From Bacillota bacterium (GTDB lineage Bacteria > Bacillota > Clostridia > Lachnospirales > Lachnospiraceae): DNA of 16,284 bases. Location: NCBI GenBank assembly GCA_023419655.1, contig JAEZXP010000046.1:1-16284 (forward strand), given 5' to 3'. This document shows positions 6,472-14,897 of the stretch, one piece after another (the stretch's first letter is position 1; each line of letters starts with the position of its first letter). Made by a program: the position numbers and the translations under genes. The notes below the pieces were generated by a model that saw nothing but the letters and a program-made list of their open reading frames with translations, did not search any database and was not told the origin of the DNA.

Positions 6472-7137
6472 TCAGTCCTTTGTTTCAAATACCGCCAGTA
6501 TCCCTTCTTCGAACTCAATTCTTCCTTCTTCTTTGATAAGCTCATTGCTTATTCCAAGACTGCTCCCCACGGTCATCGTAATGCCGTCCAGCGGATACTT
6601 AAATCCCAGCAGCCGAAGGCCTGTAACCTTATATGAAAATGGAAGAAGCGATATATAATCTCCATGCTGTTCTTGTTTATTAATCGTGAAGCTTTTGTTT
6701 TTAAGATATATTTTATTGTTGGTATCGAATATTCTTGCCTCAATGCCCCTGTTCAGCGCCACCATAAGAACATCCATATTGGAAATTGTGTGGTCCATAC
6801 GGCTGCCTGTCGCACCCACCAAATCGATTATTGAAGGATTATATTCCATTGCTGTTTCAAACGCAATCTGGGTATCTGTCTTATCCTTCATCGACGGAAA
6901 AGATTCAATCGGAATCGATTTATTCCGGTATTTTGATAATATATCCGGAGGAACCGAATCAAAATCACCCAGAATATAATCGACCGGCAGATTCAGTCTG
7001 TCCGCCGCCAGCAGTCCCCTGTCTGCGGCAATCATCAGCGTATAATTTTCTTTCATAACAAGAGACTTTAAAAACCCTTCGTCTACATACCCTCCGGTAA
7101 TAATCAATATCCTATTATGCCCTTCTGATTTATCCAT
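6472..7137 (-). CDS. thiN: Thiamine pyrophosphokinase
   Basis: Transfers pyrophosphate from ATP to thiamine to form thiamine diphosphate. With the ATG at 7137 as start, the protein has 221 residues. Family motifs are visible: AADRG (37-41), GDFDS (57-61), KDKTDTQ (84-90), the GATGSRMDH motif (108-116) and, near the C-terminus, a GxSLGISNE thiamine-binding motif. The ATG has GAGG six bases upstream. The TTG at 7149 would overlap that site, and the GTG at 7140 is spaced too closely. The rpe-thiN order after rsgA is common in Firmicutes and supports co-transcription; the gap from rpe is about 32 bases. No riboswitch is seen upstream. Confidence 0.96.
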   Translation of the reverse strand: MDKSEGHNRILIITGGYVDEGFLKSLVMKENYTLMIAADRGLLAADRLNLPVDYILGDFDSVPPDILSKYRNKSIPIESFPSMKDKTDTQIAFETAMEYNPSIIDLVGATGSRMDHTISNMDVLMVALNRGIEARIFDTNNKIYLKNKSFTINKQEQHGDYISLLPFSYKVTGLRLLGFKYPLDGITMTVGSSLGISNELIKEEGRIEFEEGILAVFETKD

Positions 7138-7169
7138 CACGAACCTCAATTCTGTATCCCTTATCGCTA

Positions 7170-7847
7170 TTATCTTGCCTGAGACATCTGCTCAAACAAC
7201 CGGACTTCTTCGTTATATCGCTTAATATTCGCCTGAATATCTCCATGGAAAATAGCGGTTCCGGATACAATTACATTCGCCCCTGCCTTTAGCACATCCA
7301 TCACATTGTCGGCCCGGATGCCTCCGTCCACCTCAATGTCGATAACCGCACCTGCCTTCGCTGCTTTTTCTTTTAGATTCTTAATTTTTTGCAGCGTTTC
7401 CGGAATAAAAGCCTGTCCGCCGTATCCCGGGTCCACGCTCATAATCAGTACCATATCCACGCTGTTGATGACCAGGTCAAGCTTTTCAATGCCTGTTTCA
7501 GGATTTAATGATACCCCTGCTTTTAATCCCATTGATTTGATTTTTTCTATAGTAGCCGGCAGATTCGTACAGGCTTCAGCATGAACCGTAATAATATCCG
7601 CTCCTGCCTCCTTAAAACCCTCTAACAACCGTATCGGCTCATCCACCATTAAGTGGACATCAAAAATCAGCTTCGAATGTTTGCGGATTGATTGAATCAC
7701 CGGCGTTCCGAAGCTGATACTGGGCACATAATTGCCGTCCATTACGTCAATATGCAGATACGGCACTCCTGCCCCCTCTATAATCTTAATTTGCTCTCCT
7801 AACACATTAAAATCTGCCGCCAGGATTGATGGTGCTAGCTTTATCAT
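7170..7847 (-). CDS. rpe: Ribulose-phosphate 3-epimerase
   Basis: Interconverts ribulose 5-phosphate and xylulose 5-phosphate in the pentose phosphate pathway, as a TIM-barrel metalloenzyme. Starting at the ATG at 7847, the protein is 225 residues, the usual size, and begins MIKLAPSILAADF like its relatives. Metal and catalytic residues are visible in LHIDVMDG (H32, D34), DVHLM (H65) and VDGG (D174); the SVDPGYGGQAF motif is also present. The ATG has GGAGGAG nine bases upstream, while the in-frame TTG at 7865 overlaps this site and is rejected. The gene follows rsgA by 44 bases, in the widespread prkC-rsgA-rpe-thiN order. Confidence 0.98.
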   Translation of the reverse strand: MIKLAPSILAADFNVLGEQIKIIEGAGVPYLHIDVMDGNYVPSISFGTPVIQSIRKHSKLIFDVHLMVDEPIRLLEGFKEAGADIITVHAEACTNLPATIEKIKSMGLKAGVSLNPETGIEKLDLVINSVDMVLIMSVDPGYGGQAFIPETLQKIKNLKEKAAKAGAVIDIEVDGGIRADNVMDVLKAGANVIVSGTAIFHGDIQANIKRYNEEVRLFEQMSQAR

Positions 7848-7891
7848 AATGATGGTCTCCTCCAAGCTGTATTACACAGTAGGTCTTTTTC

Positions 7892-8773
7892 CTAATACCT
7901 TTTTATATTTTTCAGTTCTTCATATAGAACCTTATAATTATCATACCGTATACTGCTGATTTTATCCTCACTCAACGCTTCTTTAACAGCACATCCCGGT
8001 TCATTCAGATGCATGCATCCGATAAACCGGCATTTATCCTCATATTCTCTAAATTCGTTAAAATAGCTCTTAAGCTCTTCCTTCTCAATCTCATGAATGT
8101 AAAGAGAGCTAAAACCGGGCGTGTCCATCAGATACGTATTGTCATCCACGTAGATAAGCTCCGAATGTCTCGTTGTATGCTTTCCTCTTTTTATCTTTTC
8201 ACTGACATCTCCTACTTCCATCTGTGCCTGCGGATTAACGGTATTGATTAATGAGGATTTACCCACACCGGACGGGCCGGCAAGTACCGTTGTTTTACCC
8301 TTTAGAAGCTTTTTTATCTCGGATAATCCCTCCTCTGAAACCATGCTGGTACAGACAACCTCGTATCCGCTGCTTATATAGGTATCCATTAGCAGTCCCA
8401 AATCTTTTTGACTGGCTATGTCCTTTTTATTAAAGCAAATTATGGTATGAAGCTGCTGTCTTTGCATCACAACCAGAAAACGGTCCAGCAGATTCAGATT
8501 AGGAGCAGGCTCCGCTGCTGCAAATATAACCATTGCCTGGTCAACATTTGCAACAGCAGGCCTCATAATATAATTTTTTCTGGGAAGAATCCGGATAATC
8601 GTTCCTTTACCCTCCGGCTGATTATCGGTATCAATCTCTACATCATCACCGACAAGGGGCTTTATATTTTGCTTGCGAAATATTCCCTTCGCTTTACATT
8701 CAAATACATGGTCTCCCTCCGGCAGATGCACATAGTAAAAGCCCGCTATACCTTTGATAATCTTTCCCTTCAA
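7892..8773 (-). CDS. rsgA: Ribosome small-subunit biogenesis GTPase RsgA (YloQ)
   Basis: Circularly permuted GTPase that acts late in 30S subunit maturation. The 293-residue protein has an N-terminal OB-like domain (1-70). The G motifs follow in permuted order: G4 NKKD (115-118), G1 GPSGVGKS (166-173), G2 threonines (200-201) and G3 DTPG (217-220). A C-terminal zinc site is formed by C248, C253, H255 and C261. The start is a TTG at 8773 with GGAGG six bases upstream; no other start fits the full N-terminus. The prkC stop lies one base before this start and the ribosome site is inside the end of prkC, so translation is probably coupled. Confidence 0.97.
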   Translation of the reverse strand: MKGKIIKGIAGFYYVHLPEGDHVFECKAKGIFRKQNIKPLVGDDVEIDTDNQPEGKGTIIRILPRKNYIMRPAVANVDQAMVIFAAAEPAPNLNLLDRFLVVMQRQQLHTIICFNKKDIASQKDLGLLMDTYISSGYEVVCTSMVSEEGLSEIKKLLKGKTTVLAGPSGVGKSSLINTVNPQAQMEVGDVSEKIKRGKHTTRHSELIYVDDNTYLMDTPGFSSLYIHEIEKEELKSYFNEFREYEDKCRFIGCMHLNEPGCAVKEALSEDKISSIRYDNYKVLYEELKNIKRY

Positions 8774-8774
8774 A

Positions 8775-10922
8775 CTAATCCTCCACAGCCTTAAATTTTA
8801 CTACCCATTCATAGGTGGTGCCATTCACCTTGAACGGCTCACCGTCAACATACATCCTGACAATACCGTCCGATGTGCTTTCTCCCTCAATATCAGGAAT
8901 AACAAGAGGGAAATCCGCTAAGGATGTAAACTCATTATATATCTCCGTGCCGTATCCGTTCTGTTCCATCTCCAGTATAATCTCCGCTTCACCGTCTCCT
9001 ACATAGTCAAACGGATTGATATCATCAATAACCAGACGGCCTACATATCTTACATTGCTCGGGAGTTCACCTGTATTTCCACCCGGGTCTGTACCGGTCT
9101 CTGTGCTTTCCGGACCAGTGCTTACAGTAATATTTATCTTTGTTCCTTTATTAACCAGCTCTCCGGCAGTCGTATCCTGGTAGGTAATCTGCCCTTCATC
9201 ATAGGTTTCAGATGAAGCCCGGCTAATCTCACCAAGAACCAATCCCACCTCTTTTAAGAGGCTGTCTGCCTGCTCGACTGTCTTTTCAATCAAGTTAGGT
9301 ACCGCCGATTGTACGATTTCAGGTCCGATACTTACATATACCGTAATCGTATCGCCCGCCTTAACCATGGATTCCCTCGGCGGGTCGGTTGAGATAACGT
9401 TACCGATTGCAATATCATTACTATGCATATCTTCCCTCTTGGGAATCAAATCATATTCCTTCAGCTTCTGCTCTGCCTGTTCCCATGTATTACCATATAC
9501 ATAAGGAATTACGTCTGACCTGGGTCCGACACTGACATAGATGATTACCTCTGAACCAATAGGAAAATCTGTATTTCCAAGGGGATATTGCCTCGTTACA
9601 TACCCTACTTCATATTCATTGGAATAATCTTCCTTGGGCAATATAACTGCTGTCGGGTCCTTCGCTTTAATCGCTGCTTCGGCATCCTCCCGCTTATGGC
9701 CTATTACTGAGGGGAATGTATATGTCTCTACAGAAGAATCCGGTTCCGGTGAAGGACTGGGTTCATCCGTAGGTTCGGGAATAGGAGATACCGAGGCAAT
9801 CGGGTCTGTATTACCCGGGTCCTTTTTTTCTCCTCTCGGAAGAACAAAACGCACCACTACAAATATAATTGCGATGGCAATGATTACGATTGCAACAATA
9901 GTTAATATCGAGAAAATCTTCTCGACCTTTGAATCCACCGTATCTAATTCGTCATCATCTTCATCAATTACCGGATTGTTTCTCTGCTTTTGATAGTTGT
10001 CGCTATAGTAAGCGCCATTTTTTATTTTATCCAAATCATCCGATATATTAATCGTCGGAGAATCATTTGCCACGAATGCAGGAATCTGAACAAAATCTCC
10101 ATCCGGATTGGCCAGCGCCTTCTTCAAATCCACAATCAAATCAGAGGCAGAGTGATATCTTCTCTCAGGCCTTTTTTGCATACACTTTTGAACAATCTTA
10201 TCGATACTCATGGGAATCGTTTCATCCTGTTCCCTAAGCGTCACAGCTTCTCCCTGAATATGAAGCATCGCTACAGATACCGTATTATCTCCTGCAAAAG
10301 GGACTTTTCCCGAAAGCATCTCGTATAGGGTTACTCCAAGAGAGTAGATATCACTTTTCTCATCACTATATCCGCCTCTGGCTTGCTCCGGTGACAGATA
10401 ATGAACGGAGCCCATCGCATTGGATGTGATGGTATTGGAATTAGAAGCCTTCGCTATACCAAAATCCGTTACCTTAACCTTCCCATCTCTGGATATAATT
10501 ATATTCTGCGGCTTTATATCCCTGTGAATAATATGGTTATCATGGGCGGCCTCCATACCCTGCGCAATCTGTATGGCTATGCCTACTGCTTCCTTTACCT
10601 CCAGCTTGCCCTTTCTTTCAATAAACCGTTTCAGGGTTATACCTTCCACTAACTCCATTACAATATAGTGCAGCCCCTCATCATCACCAACATCATATAC
10701 ATTAACGATATTGGGATGAGACAACCCTGCCGCTGACTGGGCTTCTCCCCTGAATTTATTGACAAAGCTTTTGTCACTGGAATACTCAGGTTTCAACACC
10801 TTAATAGCCACATAACGGTTCAGTCTTTCATCCTTGGCTTTGTAGACATCCGCCATACCGCCTGAACCGACGCTATCAATAATCTCATACCGATCGCTGA
10901 TAAACATACCGGGTTTTAACAT
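8775..10922 (-). CDS. prkC: PASTA-domain Ser/Thr protein kinase (PrkC/PknB family)
   Basis: Membrane kinase that senses muropeptides or lipid II through PASTA repeats and phosphorylates cell-wall, division and translation proteins. The 715 residues comprise a cytoplasmic kinase domain (about 10-270), an acidic juxtamembrane linker, one membrane span (about 336-361), a Pro/Ser/Glu-rich linker (370-398) and three PASTA repeats (about 402-467, 471-534, 538-604). The kinase domain is complete: glycine loop GSGGMADV, K41, HRDIKPQN with D135, DFG (153-155), activation-loop T164 and T166, and SPEQ. A further extracellular segment (about 620-715) follows the last PASTA and matches no domain I recognise. 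The ATG is preceded by AGAGGTG. The partner phosphatase gene ends 17 bases upstream; rsgA begins one base after the stop. Confidence 0.97.
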   Translation of the reverse strand: MLKPGMFISDRYEIIDSVGSGGMADVYKAKDERLNRYVAIKVLKPEYSSDKSFVNKFRGEAQSAAGLSHPNIVNVYDVGDDEGLHYIVMELVEGITLKRFIERKGKLEVKEAVGIAIQIAQGMEAAHDNHIIHRDIKPQNIIISRDGKVKVTDFGIAKASNSNTITSNAMGSVHYLSPEQARGGYSDEKSDIYSLGVTLYEMLSGKVPFAGDNTVSVAMLHIQGEAVTLREQDETIPMSIDKIVQKCMQKRPERRYHSASDLIVDLKKALANPDGDFVQIPAFVANDSPTINISDDLDKIKNGAYYSDNYQKQRNNPVIDEDDDELDTVDSKVEKIFSILTIVAIVIIAIAIIFVVVRFVLPRGEKKDPGNTDPIASVSPIPEPTDEPSPSPEPDSSVETYTFPSVIGHKREDAEAAIKAKDPTAVILPKEDYSNEYEVGYVTRQYPLGNTDFPIGSEVIIYVSVGPRSDVIPYVYGNTWEQAEQKLKEYDLIPKREDMHSNDIAIGNVISTDPPRESMVKAGDTITVYVSIGPEIVQSAVPNLIEKTVEQADSLLKEVGLVLGEISRASSETYDEGQITYQDTTAGELVNKGTKINITVSTGPESTETGTDPGGNTGELPSNVRYVGRLVIDDINPFDYVGDGEAEIILEMEQNGYGTEIYNEFTSLADFPLVIPDIEGESTSDGIVRMYVDGEPFKVNGTTYEWVVKFKAVED

Positions 10923-10939
10923 GATCTTTCACCTCTTTT

Positions 10940-11662
10940 TCATACTTTAACTATTATGACTGCTATGTTGTCTTTCCCTCCGCTTAAGTTGGCCTGTTTT
11001 ACAAGCGTTTCTGCAGAAGTCTTCGGATCATCTGCATTTTCTCTGATGATTTTTTCTATCGTATCATCATCCAACATATTCGTCAGTCCGTCCGAGCACA
11101 TCAGGACGATATCGCCCTCCTCCAGTTCCACTTCAAAGAAATCGGGCTGGGCAGTCTCATTTGCTCCCAGTGCTCTTGTAATTATGTTCTTATTCGGATG
11201 AACCCTCGCCTCATCCCTGTCCAGCTCACCTGTCTTGACCATTGCCTGTACCAGGCTGTGGTCTTCCGTTATCTGCTTCATCTCTTTACCGATAACGTAT
11301 AGCCTGCTGTCTCCTATGTTCGCCACATACATTTCATTCTGACATATTGTTGCTGCAACAAAGGTTGTTCCCATACCTTCGTATTCTATCTGCTGTTTTG
11401 ATTTTTCATATAGCTTATCATTCACATCCTTAATTGCTTCTTCTATCAAGATGACTGGTGATGTCTGATTGCTATTGCGAATATGTTCTGAAAAAAATTC
11501 AACGCAGAACCTTGAAGCATAATCACCGGCATTATGTCCTCCCATACCGTCTGCTACAATAAATAAATTCGGCAGATTCCCAACGGCATTTACTTCACAA
11601 AAAACATAATCCTGATTTATCCTCCGGCTTTCCCCTATATCAGTGATTGAAAATGCTTTCAA
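10940..11662 (-). CDS. stp: PP2C-type Ser/Thr protein phosphatase (Stp/PrpC)
   Basis: Metal-dependent PPM-family phosphatase that reverses phosphorylation by the adjacent PASTA kinase. At 240 residues it is the usual bacterial size, cytoplasmic, with no added domains. Metal-binding motifs are visible: RRINQD (13-18), DGMGGHNAGD (38-47), GDSR (117-120), CSDGLTNML (189-197) and KDNI (230-233). The start is a TTG at 11662 behind a strong GGAGG seven bases upstream. It follows rlmN after 100 bases, the largest gap in this half of the window, where no convincing promoter was found. Phosphatase-kinase pairing in this order is nearly universal in Firmicutes. Confidence 0.97.
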   Translation of the reverse strand: MKAFSITDIGESRRINQDYVFCEVNAVGNLPNLFIVADGMGGHNAGDYASRFCVEFFSEHIRNSNQTSPVILIEEAIKDVNDKLYEKSKQQIEYEGMGTTFVAATICQNEMYVANIGDSRLYVIGKEMKQITEDHSLVQAMVKTGELDRDEARVHPNKNIITRALGANETAQPDFFEVELEEGDIVLMCSDGLTNMLDDDTIEKIIRENADDPKTSAETLVKQANLSGGKDNIAVIIVKV

Positions 11663-11762
11663 GCCTGCACCTCCTCGTCCAACCCAAATACTTAGAATTC
11701 AAGCACGCTTCCCCCATATGCATAGTTTATTAAATTGCTTTAGAGTATACTGCCTTATCTGA

Positions 11763-12797
11763 TTAACTGCCGCCCTGTTCCATATAACTCTTTCTGAGCT
11801 GGCCACAGGCAGCGTTGATATCTGAGCCCATTTCTCTTCTAATAGTAACATTTATTCTGTTTTTTTCAAGTATATTTTTGAATTTTTGTATTTTATTGCT
11901 ATCCGATTGAACATAGCTTCTCTCTTTAATCGGATTGACCGGAATCAAATTCACATGGCAATTATACCCCTTTAAAAGTCTGCTAAGCTCCATTGCATGC
12001 TCTTGCTCATCATTCAATCCCCCTATTAAACTATATTCAACCGTAAGGCGCCTGCCCGTCCTTTCATAATAATAACGAAAGGCTGCCATCACTTCGGAAA
12101 GCTCATATTGTTTTGCAATCGGCATAAGCTTCTGCCTAATCTGGCTGTTCGGGGCATGAAGCGATAATGCCAATGTAACAGGCAGTCCTTCCTCCGCAAA
12201 AAGCCGCATTTTATCCGGTATCCCGCAGGTTGATACCGTAACGTTCCTTGCACTGATATTAAGTCCCGAAGAATCCGATAAGATGCGTATAAAACGAACC
12301 AGGTTGTCATAATTATCCAGAGGCTCTCCCGTGCCCATCACGACAACATTGCTGACTCTTTCCCCAGACAGCGCCTGGATGCGGTATATCTGGTCAAGCA
12401 TTTCCGAGGCCGAAAGGTCCCTTTCCCTGCCTCCGATGGTGGATGCACAGAAGGTGCAGCCCATCCTGCAGCCCACCTGGGAAGAGATACATACGCTATT
12501 GCCATGATGATATTTCATCAGTACGCTTTCAATTACCCTGTCATCACTTAGACGAAATAAATACTTAACCGTTCCATCCTTTTGCGAGACAATAGAATCA
12601 ACCACTTCCAAAGCTGTTAAAGGATATTGCTCCTTCAGCATATTTCTAAGCTCCTTTGACAAATTTGTCATCTCATCATATGAGTAAACAAGCTTACTAT
12701 GCATCCATTCATAAATCTGCTTTGCCCTGAAAGACGGTTGATTTATTTTTTTCATTTCTGCTACTAACTCATCCAAATACAAGGATTTTATATCCAA
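11763..12797 (-). CDS. rlmN: Dual-specificity rRNA/tRNA adenine-C2 methyltransferase RlmN
   Basis: Radical SAM enzyme that methylates C2 of A2503 in 23S rRNA and A37 in some tRNAs. The 344-residue length is normal. The 4Fe-4S cluster motif CRMGCTFC (C110, C114, C117) is present, as are GMGEPL-type and TVSTCGI motifs, and the C-terminal catalytic cysteine C331 in AACGQLR that carries the methyl group. The start is a TTG at 12797, three bases after the rsmB stop, with an AGG eight bases upstream. The N-terminus then matches the family pattern (SLYLDELVAEM and FRAKQIYEW). The tight junction with rsmB suggests translational coupling. Confidence 0.97.
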   Translation of the reverse strand: MDIKSLYLDELVAEMKKINQPSFRAKQIYEWMHSKLVYSYDEMTNLSKELRNMLKEQYPLTALEVVDSIVSQKDGTVKYLFRLSDDRVIESVLMKYHHGNSVCISSQVGCRMGCTFCASTIGGRERDLSASEMLDQIYRIQALSGERVSNVVVMGTGEPLDNYDNLVRFIRILSDSSGLNISARNVTVSTCGIPDKMRLFAEEGLPVTLALSLHAPNSQIRQKLMPIAKQYELSEVMAAFRYYYERTGRRLTVEYSLIGGLNDEQEHAMELSRLLKGYNCHVNLIPVNPIKERSYVQSDSNKIQKFKNILEKNRINVTIRREMGSDINAACGQLRKSYMEQGGS

Positions 12798-12800
12798 CGA

Positions 12801-14150
12801 TTATACCTGCTTTCCTTTTCTCATTCTGCATATAAAAAACCCATCCGTGGGATTTACACCCTGCAGCAACTGCAAATAGCCGGCCGCAGTCGTATCCGAG
12901 TGCAAATCAGCCGGCAGATAATCATTCAGGCTATCGGCCACAAAATCATGATTCGATAGGAACCATTTCATATTCTCCACATTCTCGTGGCAATTGACAG
13001 TGCAGGTGCTGTATAGAAGGATACCGCCGGGCTTAACATAATCTGAAACTACAGTTAAAATTTTTCTTTGCAATTCTACTAATTCTTTTTGTTGATTTTG
13101 TGTCAATTTATATTTTATATCATATTTTTTTCCTAATACGCCCAATCCACTGCAAGGCAGGTCGGCGATTACCACATCCGCCTTGCCTGCAATATTCTTA
13201 TCAGGAACTGTCGCATCCCATACCTTGGTTTCTACATTTTTAATTCCCAGCCGAAGGATATTCTCCTCTATGCGTTTGATTTTGTATTCGGTAAGGTCTC
13301 TTGCCGACACCCTGTCTGCCTTTTCAGCGATATGCAGAGCCTTTCCTCCCGGAGCGGCACACACATCCACAACAAAATCTTCTTTCTCCGCTCCCGCCGC
13401 TTCTACTGCCAGCATGGAGCTGACATCCTGAACGGTAAAGAATCCCTCTGAGAACGACTTCAAACCCTCCAGATAATCAAAGCCCTCGATAATAAAAGCT
13501 TCCTTAAGATACGAGTGCTCTTTCACCGTTATCCCTTCACCGGTTAATATCTCCTTTAGCTCGCTTGGAGTCGTCTTTATCCGGTTGCAGCGGATGGTAA
13601 TCTCCTTTTCCCGCATGGATGCCTCCAGCATCGCTTCTACCTGCCCGATATCATATTGATGAAGAAGCTGGGATACAAGCCATCCCGGCATCGAATACCG
13701 GATGCTTAAGAATTCTACTGTATCATTTTTATCGGGATATGCTATATTCTCTCCTGCTCTTGCGATGTTTCGGAGATTTGCATTCACAAAGCCGGACAGC
13801 TTTGTAAAGCCGCGTTTTTTAGCCAGTCTTACCGCCTCGTTGCAAACCGCCGACGGCGGTATGGCATCCATAAACACAAGCTGATATACACTTAGCCTTA
13901 GGAGATTACGGATGACCGGCTTCATCTTTCGTACCGGCAGAGAGGAATGCTGTTCAATGATATAGTCCAGGGTCAGATACCGCTTGACCGTACCGGTAAA
14001 AAGCCTTGATACAAACGCTCTTTCCTGCTTCGGCATGTCCTGATAAAATCGCAGGGTTCTTCCTAAGACTCTATGGCTGAATTCTCCCTGCTCGATTACC
14101 TGAAGCAGCATATCCAGCACAATCTCCCGTCCGCATTTTTGATTAGTCAC
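12801..14150 (-). CDS. rsmB: 16S rRNA (cytosine-967-C5)-methyltransferase RsmB (Sun)
   Basis: Methylates C967 of 16S rRNA. The 449 residues comprise an N-terminal NusB-like RNA-binding domain (about 1-135) and a Rossmann methyltransferase domain. Visible motifs are CAAPGGK for SAM (264-270), ADLPCSGLG with C333, and YSTCTV with C383, the two cysteines of the m5C mechanism. The start is a GTG at 14150 with GGAAGG just upstream. It overlaps the end of the peptidase gene by eight bases, and its stop is three bases before rlmN. The run fmt, peptidase, rsmB, rlmN, stp, prkC, rsgA is a familiar Clostridia arrangement. Confidence 0.97.
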   Translation of the reverse strand: MTNQKCGREIVLDMLLQVIEQGEFSHRVLGRTLRFYQDMPKQERAFVSRLFTGTVKRYLTLDYIIEQHSSLPVRKMKPVIRNLLRLSVYQLVFMDAIPPSAVCNEAVRLAKKRGFTKLSGFVNANLRNIARAGENIAYPDKNDTVEFLSIRYSMPGWLVSQLLHQYDIGQVEAMLEASMREKEITIRCNRIKTTPSELKEILTGEGITVKEHSYLKEAFIIEGFDYLEGLKSFSEGFFTVQDVSSMLAVEAAGAEKEDFVVDVCAAPGGKALHIAEKADRVSARDLTEYKIKRIEENILRLGIKNVETKVWDATVPDKNIAGKADVVIADLPCSGLGVLGKKYDIKYKLTQNQQKELVELQRKILTVVSDYVKPGGILLYSTCTVNCHENVENMKWFLSNHDFVADSLNDYLPADLHSDTTAAGYLQLLQGVNPTDGFFICRMRKGKQV

Positions 14151-14841
14151 GACGCCTTCCCCCGAATAAGAGTATCAGACGTAACAGCTGCAGGATTGTG
14201 GCTGCCGCTGCCGCTACATACGTTAAGGCTGCCGCATCCAGCACCTTCTTTGACTGGGTTAACTCTTCACCATATAAAATTCCGGTCTCTCCCAATCTCT
14301 GAACCGCCCTTCTGGAAGCATTAAATTCAACCGGTAACGTAACCAGCTGAAATAAAACAGCGGTTGAGAACAGGATAATTCCAGCATTTATCAAGGTCTG
14401 GGAGCCTGCCAGTAAAAGTCCTATTAAAATTAAAGGCCATGAAATGACGGCTCCGAAATTAGCCACCGGAACCAGAATACTTCTGATTTTTAACGGAGCA
14501 TAGGAATTCTGATGCTGAATTGCATGTCCGCACTCGTGGGCTGCCACACCGATTGCAGCGATGGAATTACTTCCATATACTGCATCGGACAAACGAAGAA
14601 CCTTTGTCCTTGGGTCGTAATGGTCATTCAGCTGACCGTGTACATGTTCAATCTTCACATCATATATTCCTGACCGCTCAAGAATTCTCTGCGCCGCATC
14701 CGCTCCGGTCATTCCCGAAAGGCTTCTTACCTGGGAGTATTTCGCAAAGGTTGACCTTACTTTTGCCGATGCCGCCAGCGATAAGATAACACCTATAATT
14801 ACCAGAATATACGTCGAATCAAAATAAAAGGGATATAGCAT
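14143..14841 (-). CDS. Membrane zinc metallopeptidase, YugP family
   Basis: Predicted membrane-bound zinc peptidase (Zn-peptidase_2/YugP family). The physiological substrate is unknown. With the ATG at 14841 as start it has 232 residues and begins MLYPFYFD, as is common in the family. It shows an N-terminal membrane segment (about 9-25), the zinc motif HECGH (102-106, catalytic E103), two hydrophobic segments after it (about 121-170) and a C-terminal one ending in a basic tail. The ATG has GGAAGG eight bases upstream, while the in-frame GTG at 14850 abuts this site. It lies between fmt and rsmB, a conserved position in many Clostridia, probably in the same transcript. Confidence 0.93.
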   Translation of the reverse strand: MLYPFYFDSTYILVIIGVILSLAASAKVRSTFAKYSQVRSLSGMTGADAAQRILERSGIYDVKIEHVHGQLNDHYDPRTKVLRLSDAVYGSNSIAAIGVAAHECGHAIQHQNSYAPLKIRSILVPVANFGAVISWPLILIGLLLAGSQTLINAGIILFSTAVLFQLVTLPVEFNASRRAVQRLGETGILYGEELTQSKKVLDAAALTYVAAAAATILQLLRLILLFGGRRRD

Positions 14842-14897
14842 AACATCCACCTTCCTTCATATTTGCAATATCTTTAAGTTACATTTATTCTATCAAC

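Noticed and set aside
6462..6488. Possible promoter for ychF (TTGAAA and TATAAA on the minus strand)
   Set aside because: The spacer is only 15 bases and the -35 box lies in the end of thiN. Too weak to call without transcript data.
7138..7149. Longer thiN with a TTG start at 7149
   Set aside because: The TTG overlaps the GAGG ribosome site that is correctly spaced for the ATG at 7137. The same reasoning excludes upstream starts of rpe (TTG at 7865), the YugP-type peptidase (GTG at 14850) and mraZ (GTG at 3917).
11663..11762. Promoter in the 100-base gap before stp
   Set aside because: A TATACT is present, but nothing resembling a -35 box occurs 16-18 bases upstream. No terminator hairpin is visible either, so read-through from rlmN is the default reading.
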